A stretch of DNA of 64,000 bases, taken from Saccharopolyspora sp. NFXS83 (lineage in GTDB: Bacteria > Actinomycetota > Actinomycetes > Mycobacteriales > Pseudonocardiaceae). The position numbers and the translations under genes are program-made. Below the pieces are notes generated by a model. It was not told the origin of the DNA, did no database searches, and saw nothing but the letters and a program-made list of their open reading frames with translations. Positions 1 through 8,760 of the stretch are shown one piece after another. Within the stretch, counting starts at the first letter, position 1. Each line of letters starts with the position of its first letter. Location of the stretch: assembly GCF_026241095.1 (NCBI RefSeq), contig NZ_JAPFGB010000003.1, positions 248,001 to 312,000 of the forward strand. The letters are read 5' to 3'.

Positions 1-30
1 AGCGGTGGGCGGCCGGGGGAGGCGCGGAGC

Positions 31-483
31 TCACAGCTCGCGGGTGAACACGACGCGGTCGAGCGAGGGGCCGTCGTAGTCCGGGACCGGGTCGGAGTCG
101 GCGAACCCCACCGCTCGGTGGAACGCGATCGACGTGGCGTTCTGCGGTGAGGTGATCGCCTTGACCTCGGTCCGGCCGTCGTCGCGCGCCATCGCGAAGA
201 ACCGCTCGTACAGGTCGCGGGCCAGCCCGGAACGCCGCCACTCCGGTGCGACGCCGGTGAAGTGGATGTAGGCCACCGCGGGGTCGGACGGCGACAGGAA
301 GCCGATGACGAATCCCGCCATCGTGCCGCCCGCCTCGGCGATCAGGCTGGTGGAGCCGAAGTGGTCGACGAAGACCCTGGTCAGGTCCCGCGAGGCGGGG
401 CGTCCCCACCAGTCGTCGACCACGCCCACGATCACGTCGTAGTCCTGCGGGACCGCGCTCCGAACGGTGATGTCGTCGAGCAT
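31..483 (-). CDS. GNAT-family N-acetyltransferase
   Basis: A 150-residue single-domain acetyltransferase that should move an acetyl group from acetyl-CoA to an amine; the substrate cannot be read from sequence. The acetyl-CoA loop is visible as EWRRSGLARDLYERF (about residues 81-95), followed by the usual C-terminal strand with a conserved Asn-Ala-Ser pattern (QNATSIAFHRAVGF). The ATG is chosen because the family fold begins directly there (ITVRSAVPQDYDVI); upstream in-frame sequence has no domain character. It lies downstream of glpD on the same strand, 94 nt away, so it may be co-transcribed, but nothing ties it functionally to glycerol metabolism. Family assignment is firm, substrate unknown. 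Confidence 0.85.
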   Translation of the reverse strand: MLDDITVRSAVPQDYDVIVGVVDDWWGRPASRDLTRVFVDHFGSTSLIAEAGGTMAGFVIGFLSPSDPAVAYIHFTGVAPEWRRSGLARDLYERFFAMARDDGRTEVKAITSPQNATSIAFHRAVGFADSDPVPDYDGPSLDRVVFTREL

Positions 484-577
484 GCCGTCAAAGCCACCCT
501 TCGCTCCGGCGGACCGAGCATGGTCACTGCAAGATCGAGAGACATCCCAGCATGCCAGAACCGGTCCGCGATGCCGG

Positions 578-2083
578 TCAGCCCGCGCGCAGCGCCTCCT
601 CGGCGGCGTCCGTGGCGCGGTCGCGGTCGGCGGCGACCAGGCCGAGGCGGGTGCGCCGGTCGAGCAGGTCGGACACGTCGAGCGCGCCCTCGTGCCGCAC
701 CGCGAAGCGGAGCTCGGCCGAGGTGACGTCCACGCCGTCGATCGGTTCCAGGAGCCGCCGATCGCCGTCGGCCGCCGCGACCACGGACGCCGCTTCCGTC
801 CCGTAGCGGGAGACCAGGCGGCTCGGAGCATCCACCGCGGACAGCTTCGCGGGGTTCGCGGCTCCGGCCAAGGGCAGGGCCTTCGTGCGGCACGGCCGAT
901 CGGTCAGCGCGGTGGCGTCCACGGCGTCCTGCGCCATCTTGCGGTAGGTCGTCAGCTTCCCGCCCACGACGCTGATCACGCCGTTGTCACCGGTGAGCAC
1001 CGCGTGCTCGCGCGAGAGGTCCGAGCTCTGCCCGTCGCCGCCGTCGAGCAGCGGGCGCAGGCCGGAGTACGTGCCGAGCACGTCGTCCTCGCGGATCGGC
1101 CGCGCCAGCACGGTGTTGACCGTCTTCAGCAGGAAGGTGATCTCTTCAGCGGAGGCCGTCGGCACGTCGGGGACCGGGCCGTCCTGCTCCTCGTCGGTGA
1201 GTCCGATGTAGACCCGGCCGTGCCCGGCGGGCAATGCGAACACGAACCTGTTGGTGGTGCCGGGAATCGGCACCGTCAGCCCCGCGTCGAGCCCGCCGAA
1301 CACCGCGTCGGAGACGACCAGGTGGGTGCCCCGGCTCGGCCGCAGGCGCAGTCCGGGCGCCACCTCGCCTGCCCAGACCCCGGCCGCGTTGATCACCTTC
1401 CGGGCGCGGACGTCGACCGCCTCGCCGGTGAGCCGGTCCCGCAGCACGGCGCCGTCGCCGGTGACCTGCTCGGCCGCGCAGCGGGTCAGGATCCGCGCTC
1501 CGTGCCCCGCCGCGGTCCGCGCGATCCCGACCACCAGCCGCGCGTCGTCGACGAGCTGGCCGTCCCAGGACAGCAGTCCGCCGCGCAGCCGGTCCTGCCG
1601 GACGGTGGGGACCATCCGCCGCGTCTCGACGCGGGAGATCCGGCGCGGCGCGGCCAGCACCGATCCGGGGGTCCCGGAGCCGCGGCGCAGCAGGTCGCCC
1701 GCGACGAATCCGGCGGCCACCAGCGCCGCCTGCTTCGCCCCGACCCCCGAGACCAGCGGCACCAGCTGGGGGAGCGGGCGGACCAGGTGCGGCGCGGTGC
1801 GCTCCATCAGGATCCGGCGTTCGACGGCGCTCTCGTAGGCGATCCCGACGTTGCCGGAGGCCAGGTAGCGCAGTCCGCCGTGCACCAGCTTCGAGCTCCA
1901 CCGGCTGGTGCCGAAGGCCAGGTCGTGCTTCTCGGCCAGCACCACGCTCAGTCCGCGCGACGCCGCGTCCAGCGCGACGCCCGCGCCGGTCACGCCGCCG
2001 CCGACGACGAGCACGTCGACCTGGCCCCCCTCGGCCAGGTCGGTCAGGTCCCTGGTGCGCCGGGCGGCGTTCAGCGAGGTCAT
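578..2083 (-). CDS. glpD: Glycerol-3-phosphate dehydrogenase, FAD-dependent (GlpD)
   Basis: A 501-residue flavoprotein that oxidises sn-glycerol-3-phosphate to dihydroxyacetone phosphate and passes electrons to the quinone pool at the membrane. The N-terminal FAD fold is clear (VLVVGGGVTGAGVALDAAS, about residues 25-43), followed by the GlpD hallmark FGTSRWSSKLVHGGLRYL and a C-terminal DAO_C domain. The ATG at 2083 is preceded by GAGGAGT at 2091-2097. A longer reading frame exists upstream but runs antisense through tetR and was discarded. The start lies 5 nt after the stop of the TetR gene on the same strand, so the two are an operon. The gene order matches mycobacterial glpD1 (Rv2249c). Confidence 0.93.
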   Translation of the reverse strand: MTSLNAARRTRDLTDLAEGGQVDVLVVGGGVTGAGVALDAASRGLSVVLAEKHDLAFGTSRWSSKLVHGGLRYLASGNVGIAYESAVERRILMERTAPHLVRPLPQLVPLVSGVGAKQAALVAAGFVAGDLLRRGSGTPGSVLAAPRRISRVETRRMVPTVRQDRLRGGLLSWDGQLVDDARLVVGIARTAAGHGARILTRCAAEQVTGDGAVLRDRLTGEAVDVRARKVINAAGVWAGEVAPGLRLRPSRGTHLVVSDAVFGGLDAGLTVPIPGTTNRFVFALPAGHGRVYIGLTDEEQDGPVPDVPTASAEEITFLLKTVNTVLARPIREDDVLGTYSGLRPLLDGGDGQSSDLSREHAVLTGDNGVISVVGGKLTTYRKMAQDAVDATALTDRPCRTKALPLAGAANPAKLSAVDAPSRLVSRYGTEAASVVAAADGDRRLLEPIDGVDVTSAELRFAVRHEGALDVSDLLDRRTRLGLVAADRDRATDAAEEALRAG

Positions 2084-2088
2084 CGGAG

Positions 2089-2655
2089 TCACTCCTCGGG
2101 ACGGAGGTAGGCGTCGAGCACGGTGTGCAGCTGCGCGTCGAGGCGTTCCGGGGGCAGCGCCTCGGACACGATGCGGGCGGACAGGACCGCGGACTGCACC
2201 AGCAGCAGGACCATCGCGGCCAGTTCGTCCGGGTCTCCGGAGCGGATCGTCCGGTCCGCCTGCCCGCTGCGGATCGCGGTGGTGAGCAGTTCGAGGATGC
2301 GGTGCTGGCTGGCGCCGAGCCGGTCGAACACGTAGGTGGTCAGCAGTTCCGGGTCGGTTTCGAGGATCTTGACAAACAACGGGTGTTCCCGCGCGGCCGA
2401 GACGGTGCGCACGATCCGGTCCAAGCCGTGCCGGCGCGAACCGTCGCCGGTGTCGGCGGGCAGGAGCGCGACGAGTTCGCGGGTGAGCAGGTCCGCGGAC
2501 AGGGTCCGCACGTCCGGCCAACGCCGGTAGACGGTCGGGCGGCTCACGCCTGCGCGGCGGGCGATCTCCGCGAGCGTGGTGCGGCGCATGCCGACCGCGA
2601 GCACGCACTGCTTCGCCGCGTCGAGGATCGCATCGTCGTTACGGCTTGACGTCAT
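2089..2655 (-). CDS. TetR-family regulator of the glpD/AGPS-like locus
   Basis: A 188-residue TetR repressor. The N-terminal three-helix DNA-binding domain is typical (TTLAEIARRAGVSRPTVYRR, about residues 26-45), and the rest is an all-helical ligand domain. It is transcribed just ahead of glpD and divergently from the flavoprotein gene, with 17 nt between the two ATGs, so it probably controls both arms from that gap. In Mycobacterium tuberculosis the equivalent position is Rv2250c. The ligand is not predictable; a glycerolipid or acyl-CoA would fit the neighbours, but that is inference. Confidence 0.9.
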   Translation of the reverse strand: MTSSRNDDAILDAAKQCVLAVGMRRTTLAEIARRAGVSRPTVYRRWPDVRTLSADLLTRELVALLPADTGDGSRRHGLDRIVRTVSAAREHPLFVKILETDPELLTTYVFDRLGASQHRILELLTTAIRSGQADRTIRSGDPDELAAMVLLLVQSAVLSARIVSEALPPERLDAQLHTVLDAYLRPEE

Positions 2656-2672
2656 GTGTAAAACTGTAACGC
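2656..2672. promoter_or_regulatory. 17-nt divergent start region, probable leaderless promoters and TetR operator
   Basis: Only 17 nt separate the ATG of tetR (minus strand) from the ATG of the flavoprotein gene (plus strand). The stretch is A/T-rich for this genome (GTGTAAAACTGTAACGC) and contains a GTAAAAC/GTAAC imperfect direct repeat. Neither gene has a Shine-Dalgarno sequence, so at least one is probably translated from a leaderless mRNA, with core promoter elements lying inside the opposing gene. The half-repeat is a plausible TetR operator. Architecture is seen; the regulatory role is inferred. Confidence 0.5.
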
Positions 2673-4274
2673 ATGACTGAGCTTGAGCACCGCACCCCGG
2701 AGCAGGAGTGGAATGCCTGGGGTACCGCCGCAGGGGCGAGCCCCGTGCCCGAGGAGATCCGCACCCTGATCGAGCAGGGCCTCGGTGTGGTGCGTCGCGA
2801 TACGCCGTCGGTGGACCGGTCCGCAGTGCGCGTCGGGGAGTCGCGACTGCCGGACGACGTCCGCTCCGCGCTGGTCGCGATCGTCGGTGCCGACGGCGTG
2901 CGGACCGACGACGACGCGCGGCTGCTGCACGCGGGGGGCAAGAGCACCCCCGACCTGCTGCGCCGCCGGGCGGGCGAAGCGGACTCGGCGCCCGACGCCG
3001 TGGTGCTGCCCGGTTCCCACGAGCAGGTGTGCGAGCTGCTGGCGCGGTGCGCCGAGCACCGGGTGGCGGTGGTCCCCTTCGGGGGTGGGACCAGCGTCGT
3101 CGGTGGCGTCGAGCCGGAGCGCGGCGGATTCGCCTCGGTCATCGCGCTGGACCTGCGGCTGCTGGACGGTCTGCTGGAGCTCGACGCGGAGTCGCAGACC
3201 GCGACCTTGCAGGCAGGCCTGCGCGGCCCGGAGGCCGAGCAGCTGCTGGCCGGGCGCGGTTACACCCTCGGCCACTTCCCGCAGAGCTTCGAGCACGCCA
3301 GCATCGGCGGCTTCGCGGCGACCCGTTCGTCGGGGCAGGCCTCGGCCGGGTACGGCCGGTTCGACGGCATGGTGGTGCGGCTGCGCGTCGCGACCCCGAA
3401 CGGCGAACTCGACCTGGGCCGGGCTCCCGCCTCGGCGGCCGGGCCGGACCTGCGGCAGCTGTTCCTCGGGTCGGAGGGAGCGCTGGGGATCATCACCGAG
3501 GTGACCGTCCGGGTGCATCCGAAGCCCCGAGAGGTGGAGTCCGAGGCGTGGTCGTTCCCGGACTTCGCCACCGGCGCGACGGCGCTGCGCGTGCTGGCGC
3601 AGGAGGGGGCGCTGCCGACGGTCGCCCGGCTCTCCGACGAGGCGGAGACGATGATCAACCTCGCCACCGTCCACGACGTCGGCGGCGGAGAGCGGTCCGG
3701 CGGGTGCTTGATGATCACGCGCTACGAAGGCGCCCGGACCTCGGTGCGCGAGCGGGTGGGGGAGCTGCTGGCGGAGTCGGGCGGCACCACGCTGGGCGCC
3801 GGGCCCGCCGAGAAGTGGGACCACGGCCGCTACCACGGCCCGTACCTGCGCGACGCGCTGCTCGACGTCAACGCCTTGGTGGAGACGTTGGAGACCGCGA
3901 GCACCTGGTCCCGACTGGAGGAGACCTGCAACGCGGTGCGGGAGGCGCTCACCGAGTCGCTCCAGGCGCAGGGCACTCCGCCGCTGGTCATGTGCCACAT
4001 CTCGCACGTCTACCCGACGGGCGCGTCGCTGTACTTCACGGTCGCCTGCGGGCGCGGTGCGGACCCGGTCTCCCAGTGGAGGCAGGCGAAGCGGGCGGCG
4101 GGCGACGCGATTAGCCGGTCCGGCGCCACCATCACCCACCACCACGCCGTGGGCCTGGACCACCGCGAGTGGCTGACCGACGAGATCGGCGAGCTCGGCG
4201 TGGCGGTGCTGCGCGCGGTGAAGTCCACCGTGGACCCGTCGGGCGTGCTCAACCCCGGCAAGCTGATCCCGTGA
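2673..4274 (+). CDS. FAD-binding oxidase, alkyl-dihydroxyacetonephosphate synthase-like
   Basis: A 533-residue member of the VAO/PCMH flavoprotein family resembling alkyl-DHAP synthase (AGPS), which exchanges the acyl chain of acyl-DHAP for a fatty alcohol to make the ether bond of ether lipids. Visible features are the FAD pyrophosphate loop PFGGGTSVVGGVEP, the segment SIGGFAATRSSGQASAGYGR and a C-terminal triple histidine (THHHAVG, His489-491) like the catalytic histidines of AGPS. The ATG has no ribosome-binding site, consistent with a leaderless transcript. Its stop overlaps the next start (GTGA), so it is coupled to the lipid kinase. The M. tuberculosis counterpart by synteny is Rv2251. 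Whether it makes ether lipids or oxidises another 2-hydroxy acid is unproven. Confidence 0.82.
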   Translation: MTELEHRTPEQEWNAWGTAAGASPVPEEIRTLIEQGLGVVRRDTPSVDRSAVRVGESRLPDDVRSALVAIVGADGVRTDDDARLLHAGGKSTPDLLRRRAGEADSAPDAVVLPGSHEQVCELLARCAEHRVAVVPFGGGTSVVGGVEPERGGFASVIALDLRLLDGLLELDAESQTATLQAGLRGPEAEQLLAGRGYTLGHFPQSFEHASIGGFAATRSSGQASAGYGRFDGMVVRLRVATPNGELDLGRAPASAAGPDLRQLFLGSEGALGIITEVTVRVHPKPREVESEAWSFPDFATGATALRVLAQEGALPTVARLSDEAETMINLATVHDVGGGERSGGCLMITRYEGARTSVRERVGELLAESGGTTLGAGPAEKWDHGRYHGPYLRDALLDVNALVETLETASTWSRLEETCNAVREALTESLQAQGTPPLVMCHISHVYPTGASLYFTVACGRGADPVSQWRQAKRAAGDAISRSGATITHHHAVGLDHREWLTDEIGELGVAVLRAVKSTVDPSGVLNPGKLIP

Positions 4275-5149
4275 TCACCGGCATCGCGCTGCTGGTGAAC
4301 CCGCGCTCGGGCCAGGGGCGCACGGCGGCGGTCGCGCTGCAGGCGCTGCGCTACCTGCGGGACTCCGGGATGTCGACCTCGGTCTTGGTGGGGCGGGACG
4401 AGGCGGATTCGCTGGCGCTCGCGCGCCGGGCCGTCGAGTCGGGGACGGGCGCGCTGGTGGCCTGCGGCGGCGACGGGGTCGTCAACCTCGCGCTGCAAGC
4501 GGTCGCCGGAACGGACACGCCGTTCGGCGTGATCCCGGCGGGAACGGGCAACGACCACGCCCGGATGCTGGGAATCCCGCGGCACGACCCGATCGCCGCC
4601 GCGCGGGTGGTGCTCGACGGCGCGGTCCGCCCGATCGACCTCGGGCGGGTCGGCGACCGCTGGTTCGGCACGGCGTTCGCCGGTGGCTTCGACGCCCTGG
4701 TCACCGAGCGCACCAACCGGTTGACGTGGCCGCGCGGCAAGCTGCGCTACAACCTCGCGATGCTGGTCGAGCTGGCGGCGCTGCGCCCGCTGGACTACGT
4801 CCTGGAGCTGGACGGCCGGGAGGTGTCCACGCAGGCGATCCTGGTCGCGGTCGGCAACGGCCAGACCTACGGCGGCGGCATGCGGATCTGCCCGGACGCG
4901 GTCCCCGACGACGGCCTGTTCGACGTCACCGTCATCGGAGCGGCCCGGCGCGACCAGATCGTGCGCCTGCTGCCGACGATCTACCCCGGTACGCACGTCG
5001 AGCACGCGCAGGTCACGACCTACCGGGCGAGCCGCGTCCGCCTGTCCACGCCGGGCGTCACGGGATACGCCGACGGCGAGCGCTTCGCGAAGTTGCCGGT
5101 GACGTGCGAGTGCGTCCCGCTCGCCGCCAACGCGCTCGTGCCGTCCTAG
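4271..5149 (+). CDS. Diacylglycerol/lipid kinase (DgkB/YegS-type)
   Basis: A 292-residue lipid kinase that should use ATP to phosphorylate diacylglycerol or a related lipid to a phosphatidic-acid-type product. The catalytic loop GGDGVVN (Gly66-Gly67-Asp68-Gly69) and the following PAGTGND motif are diagnostic of the family. The GTG at 4271 overlaps the upstream stop by 4 nt, and the domain starts immediately (ITGIALLVNPRSGQGR). Position and sequence match M. tuberculosis Rv2252, reported as a diacylglycerol kinase linked to phosphatidylinositol mannosides. Together with glpD and the AGPS-like gene this makes a DHAP/glycerol-3-phosphate/lipid-headgroup module. Confidence 0.87.
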   Translation: MITGIALLVNPRSGQGRTAAVALQALRYLRDSGMSTSVLVGRDEADSLALARRAVESGTGALVACGGDGVVNLALQAVAGTDTPFGVIPAGTGNDHARMLGIPRHDPIAAARVVLDGAVRPIDLGRVGDRWFGTAFAGGFDALVTERTNRLTWPRGKLRYNLAMLVELAALRPLDYVLELDGREVSTQAILVAVGNGQTYGGGMRICPDAVPDDGLFDVTVIGAARRDQIVRLLPTIYPGTHVEHAQVTTYRASRVRLSTPGVTGYADGERFAKLPVTCECVPLAANALVPS

Positions 5150-5434
5150 GGATCCCTGTCGAGGTGGCTTGCGCGGTGTCCGGGTGGCCGGACGTCGGCG
5201 GCTTCCGCCCGGTCGGTGCGCTGCCCCGGAGCTGAGCAGGAACGCGGGTCGAAGATCAGCCTGTGCTGGCTCCGGGGGACGGGCTCGCGGCGCGGATTCC
5301 GCACGGCGCGCGCGGATCGCGGGGCGTTGTCGGGGGTCGGCGGTACCGTCGCGCGACATTCGACGTGCACGACGCGGGCCGGGGGCCGGACCGGTGGCGT
5401 CGAGGTTCCGACGCCACGACCGGGAGGCCGCCCC

Positions 5435-6559
5435 ATGCCCTTCGCCGAGGAACTGATCGGCGCGCGCACCGTCCAGGAGCTCACCTCGGCGCTGCGGGTG
5501 GTCCTGCCGGACGCGGGGTTGCCCGCGGTGCGCGCGGCCGGTTCGGCGCTGCCGCCGCTGGCGCTGCGGGAGCGCAGCGACCTCCTGCGGGACGCGTTGC
5601 TGGCGGACCTGCCGGACGGCTACGACGAGTTCGCGAACGTCGTGCGCGCGGCGGGGGACCGCGCTCCGACGTTCACCGGATGGCTGATCTGGCCGGTGAC
5701 CAGCGCGGTCGCGGCCAAGGCGATCGAGGACGGCCGCCCAGCCGCGTTCGAGGACGCGTTGGCGCTGCTGGCGGAGCTGACCGATCGGCTCAGCTCCGAG
5801 TTCGCGCTGCGTTCCCTGCTGAACCACGACCTCGACCGCGCGTTGGCGGTGATCTCCGGCTGGACGGGATCGGAGAACGAGGGCGTGCGCCGACTGGCTT
5901 CGGAGGGAACCCGCCCGTCCTTGCCGTGGGCGGTGCGCGTGCCGCGCCTGCTCACCGAGCCCTCGTCGACCCTCCCGATCCTGGCGGATCTCCACCGGGA
6001 CGACAGCGAATACGTGCGGCGTTCGGTCGCCAACCACCTCAACGACCTCAGCCGGGTGGACCCCGGCCTGGTCACGTCGACCGCCGCGAAGTGGCTCGCC
6101 GAACCCGACGCGAACACGCTCCGCGTGGTGCGGCACGGTCTGCGGACCCTGGTGAAGCGCGGGCATCCCGAAGCCCTGCGGCTGCTGGGCTTCGCGCCGG
6201 TTCGGGTCGACGTGACCGGCCCGAACCTGGCCACCGATGCGGTGGCCATCGGTGAGGTGCTGACCTTCACGGCCTCCGTGCACAACCCGGAACCCGAGCC
6301 GGCCAGGTTGGTGATCGACTACCTGGTGCACCACCGCAAGGCCGACGGGGGGCAGACGGCGAAGACCTTCAAGCTCACCACCCGGACCCTCGCGCCCGGC
6401 GAGACGGTCGACCTGACCCGCGCGCATCCGTTCCGCGTGCTGACGACCCGGCGCTACCACCCGGGCCCGCACGGGATCGAGTTGCAGGTCAACGGTGTTC
6501 GCTCGGGTCGCGTCGACTTCACCCTGCTGCCGGCGGTGGTACCGGCCGACGCCGGCTGA
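5435..6559 (+). CDS. AlkC-like DNA alkylation repair protein (HEAT-repeat glycosylase family)
   Basis: A 374-residue protein of the AlkC/AlkD type, in which helical HEAT-like repeats cradle DNA and remove alkylated bases. It shows the family's repeating helical pairs, for example DSEYVRRSVANHLNDLSRVDP and PDANTLRVVRHGLRTLVKRG, and ends in a beta-rich domain (about residue 265 onward, from VRVDVTGPNLA) as some actinobacterial AlkC-type proteins do. The ATG at 5435 follows GGGAGG at 5422-5427; an upstream in-frame extension lacks domain character. A hairpin about 115 nt downstream may terminate transcription. The exact glycosylase specificity is unknown. Confidence 0.72.
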   Translation: MPFAEELIGARTVQELTSALRVVLPDAGLPAVRAAGSALPPLALRERSDLLRDALLADLPDGYDEFANVVRAAGDRAPTFTGWLIWPVTSAVAAKAIEDGRPAAFEDALALLAELTDRLSSEFALRSLLNHDLDRALAVISGWTGSENEGVRRLASEGTRPSLPWAVRVPRLLTEPSSTLPILADLHRDDSEYVRRSVANHLNDLSRVDPGLVTSTAAKWLAEPDANTLRVVRHGLRTLVKRGHPEALRLLGFAPVRVDVTGPNLATDAVAIGEVLTFTASVHNPEPEPARLVIDYLVHHRKADGGQTAKTFKLTTRTLAPGETVDLTRAHPFRVLTTRRYHPGPHGIELQVNGVRSGRVDFTLLPAVVPADAG

Positions 6560-6672
6560 TCGACTCGGCCGCGTTTCGCGGCGCCGTCCGGTTCGCCGCG
6601 CGGATCCGAATCCGCCAATCTCGCCCCTCCTATCGCGATCGGAGCAGCGGCCCGGTGCGGGCGCCCGGGCGT

Positions 6673-6690
6673 GATCACGCGGGGGTGATC
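6673..6690. terminator. GATCAC/GTGATC hairpin downstream of the AlkC-like gene
   Basis: GATCAC and GTGATC form a 6-bp stem around a GC-rich loop in the 265-nt gap between the AlkC-like gene and the DUF574 methyltransferase. There is no T-run, so it could be a weak terminator or a protein-binding palindrome ahead of the methyltransferase. Confidence 0.3.
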
Positions 6691-6824
6691 GTGGGATGCT
6701 GCATATGCCAGGAGTGCAGCGACGGGTCGCGTTTGCCACGTGCTGGAAGCGGGGCCCGCTCCGGGAGCTCCGGGTAGTGCCTGTCGGGGGCACCTGAGCT
6801 GAGCTGGACGAAGGTGGGAGCACG

Positions 6825-7640
6825 ATGGCGGACGGGACGCGCCCGGATGTGGACCTGCGCACGGATCGCGCGCACGGCGCGCGGATCTACGACTACATCC
6901 TCGGTGGCAAGGACAACTACGCCGTCGATCGAGCCGCGGCCGAAGCGACGTTGCAGATCTGGCCCGCGCTCGGCGTGCACATGCGGGCGAACCGCACGTT
7001 CATGCACCGAGCAGCCCGGTTCCTCGCGCAGGAGTGCGGTGTCCGCCAGTTCCTCGACATCGGTACCGGCATCCCCACGCCGCCCAACCTGCACGAGATC
7101 GTGCAGGAGGTGGCCCCGGAGACCCGGGTCGTCTACACCGACAATGACCCCATCGTGCTCGCGCACGCCCGCGCGCTCATGACCAGCGCGGAGCGGGGGC
7201 GCACCGCGTACGTCCAGTCGGACATGCGCGAACCCGATGCGCTGCTGTCGGCACCCGAGCTGTACGACACGCTGGACCAGGACCGGCCGATCGGCCTGAT
7301 GCTCATCGCGATCGTGCACTTCATCGAGGACGACGACGAGGCGCTGGCGGTGGTGCGCCGGATCATCGACGCGATGCCGTCGGGCAGCTACGTGGCGGCC
7401 ACGGTGGCGACCGACGACTTCGCACCCGAGACGCTGACCAAGGTCGCCGACACCTACCACGAGCACGGCGAGAGCATGCGGTTCCGCGACAAGGCCGCCG
7501 CGGAGAAGTTCTTCGAGGGCTTGGACCCGGTCGACCCGGGCATCGTGCAGATGCACAAGTGGCGTCCCGACGACGACGAGCACCTGTCGGTGCCCGACGC
7601 CGACATCGCCATGTACGGCGGCATCGGCCGCAAACCCTGA
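6825..7640 (+). CDS. SAM-dependent methyltransferase, DUF574 family
   Basis: A 271-residue protein of the actinobacteria-specific S-adenosylmethionine methyltransferase family DUF574. The family signature near the N-terminus (GARIYDYILGGKDNYAVDR, about residues 22-40) and the SAM-binding segment FLDIGTGIPTPPNLHE are clear, as is the conserved MLIAIVHFIED. Members are abundant in actinomycetes and mostly have no assigned substrate. The ATG fits the normal family N-terminus, with GGTGGGAGC just upstream. It may form a unit with the small gene at 7826, but the 185-nt gap leaves that open. Confidence 0.9.
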   Translation: MADGTRPDVDLRTDRAHGARIYDYILGGKDNYAVDRAAAEATLQIWPALGVHMRANRTFMHRAARFLAQECGVRQFLDIGTGIPTPPNLHEIVQEVAPETRVVYTDNDPIVLAHARALMTSAERGRTAYVQSDMREPDALLSAPELYDTLDQDRPIGLMLIAIVHFIEDDDEALAVVRRIIDAMPSGSYVAATVATDDFAPETLTKVADTYHEHGESMRFRDKAAAEKFFEGLDPVDPGIVQMHKWRPDDDEHLSVPDADIAMYGGIGRKP

Positions 7641-7825
7641 GAGTCGTCCGGCCCCATCCGCAGGACGTCGACCACCATGCTCCGGCTCGACCAGCGAGCG
7701 CTCCCGACTGGGCATGCCGCGGCCGACGGCACCACGTTCGATCCGAGCCCACCTCCGCCAGGATCGGACTTCCACCTGCTCATGGACCGGTATCTGGGTG
7801 AGGCCGGCGGCTCGAGGCCCGAAGC

Positions 7826-8158
7826 ATGTCGGCGCGGTCTCAGAGCCGGTTCCGGCCGCTCATGGCGGACGGGATCCGGACCGCCCGGCTCATGCTCGCC
7901 GCTACCGGAGAGCGGGCGGCACAGGAGGAGTTCGACCAGGCCGTCCTGGACCTTCAACCGGGCGAGGACAAGCGCAGGTTCTGCCGGACACGGGAGCTGA
8001 TCGCGGAGTCGCTCCGGATCTTGTCACCGGACGGGTACGTGTTGCGGCAGGTCTCCAGCGGCTCTGACGACCCCGGCATCGCACTGCGGAACATGATCGA
8101 CGGCTCCAGCGAGAAGCTCGCCGCAGCGGTTCTCGCGACGAATCCACACACCGCCTGA
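7826..8158 (+). CDS. Hypothetical protein, helical
   Basis: A 110-residue reading frame with strong third-position G/C bias that I do not recognise. It is predicted mostly helical (RTARLMLAATGERAAQEEF; RELIAESLRILS), with no membrane segment or signal peptide. Two starts are possible: ATG 7826 or ATG 7862 (MADGIRTARL). The only neighbour on its strand is the DUF574 methyltransferase upstream. Coding bias supports a real gene; the function is unknown. Confidence 0.5.
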   Translation: MSARSQSRFRPLMADGIRTARLMLAATGERAAQEEFDQAVLDLQPGEDKRRFCRTRELIAESLRILSPDGYVLRQVSSGSDDPGIALRNMIDGSSEKLAAAVLATNPHTA

Positions 8159-8253
8159 AGAGCAGCGGACGAGCTTCGGCGGAACCACGCGTCCTGATGG
8201 TTCAGTCCGGACCGCGCCGGCTCGAAGGCGGTCGTGAAGTCCGCGCGCGGGTC

Positions 8254-8760
8254 TCAGCTCGGTACCGGGGTACGCGGGTCGAGGCGGAGTTCGAGCACTG
8301 GTAGTGCGGTGTCCTGTTCGCTGATCGTGATGCCGAGCGTGTTCTCCAGGACGTTCTTGAACTTCGCCCACGCCCTGGGGTGCCGGCGCGCGTAATCGGC
8401 GAGCGCGGAGTCGGCCTCGGCCGTAGGCAGCCGCCGGGCGGTGGCGGGCGCGGTGTTGTGACCGGCTACGGAGATGCGGACCCGCGGGTTCGCCATCAGG
8501 TTGCGGTACCACTGGGCTCGTTCACCGAAGCCGGAGGCGATGACGTAGACGTCCGGTGCGGGATGGCCGATGACCTCGAGCACGACGTGGCGGACGACGC
8601 CGGAATTCCGGCCGAGGTGCTCCAGCATGAGCAGCCGCGAGCCGAGCAGGAATCCGAGCCGAGCGCGGTAGAGCAGGATCGGCGCGCGCATCAGCGCGCG
8701 GTTCCTGAGCAGCGCGGCACCCCACCGGCCGATCGCGGTGGCTCTGGCAGGGCCGGACAT
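8254..8760 (-). CDS. Ddn-like nitroreductase / deazaflavin (F420)-dependent oxidoreductase
   Basis: A 168-residue protein of the Ddn/DUF385 split-barrel family, whose members bind coenzyme F420 and reduce quinones or nitro compounds. Characteristic parts are LLMLEHLGRNSGVVRHVVLEV and a W-Y-x-N-L-x-A-N-P core (QWYRNLMANPRVRISVAG). The ATG at 8760 follows GAGGTGGG on the minus strand. It sits beside the first methyltransferase of the RebO/RebD-like locus and could act on that pathway's product or simply be a redox housekeeping gene. Confidence 0.82.
   Translation of the reverse strand: MSGPARATAIGRWGAALLRNRALMRAPILLYRARLGFLLGSRLLMLEHLGRNSGVVRHVVLEVIGHPAPDVYVIASGFGERAQWYRNLMANPRVRISVAGHNTAPATARRLPTAEADSALADYARRHPRAWAKFKNVLENTLGITISEQDTALPVLELRLDPRTPVPS

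Noticed and set aside
467-2110. Very long plus-strand open frame opposite glpD
   Set aside because: It is the antisense shadow of a G+C-rich gene; its translation is low-complexity and has no domain, while glpD on the minus strand is unmistakable.
4010-6862. 950-codon minus-strand frame across three genes
   Set aside because: It crosses the ends of well-supported plus-strand genes and is a shadow of high G+C content.
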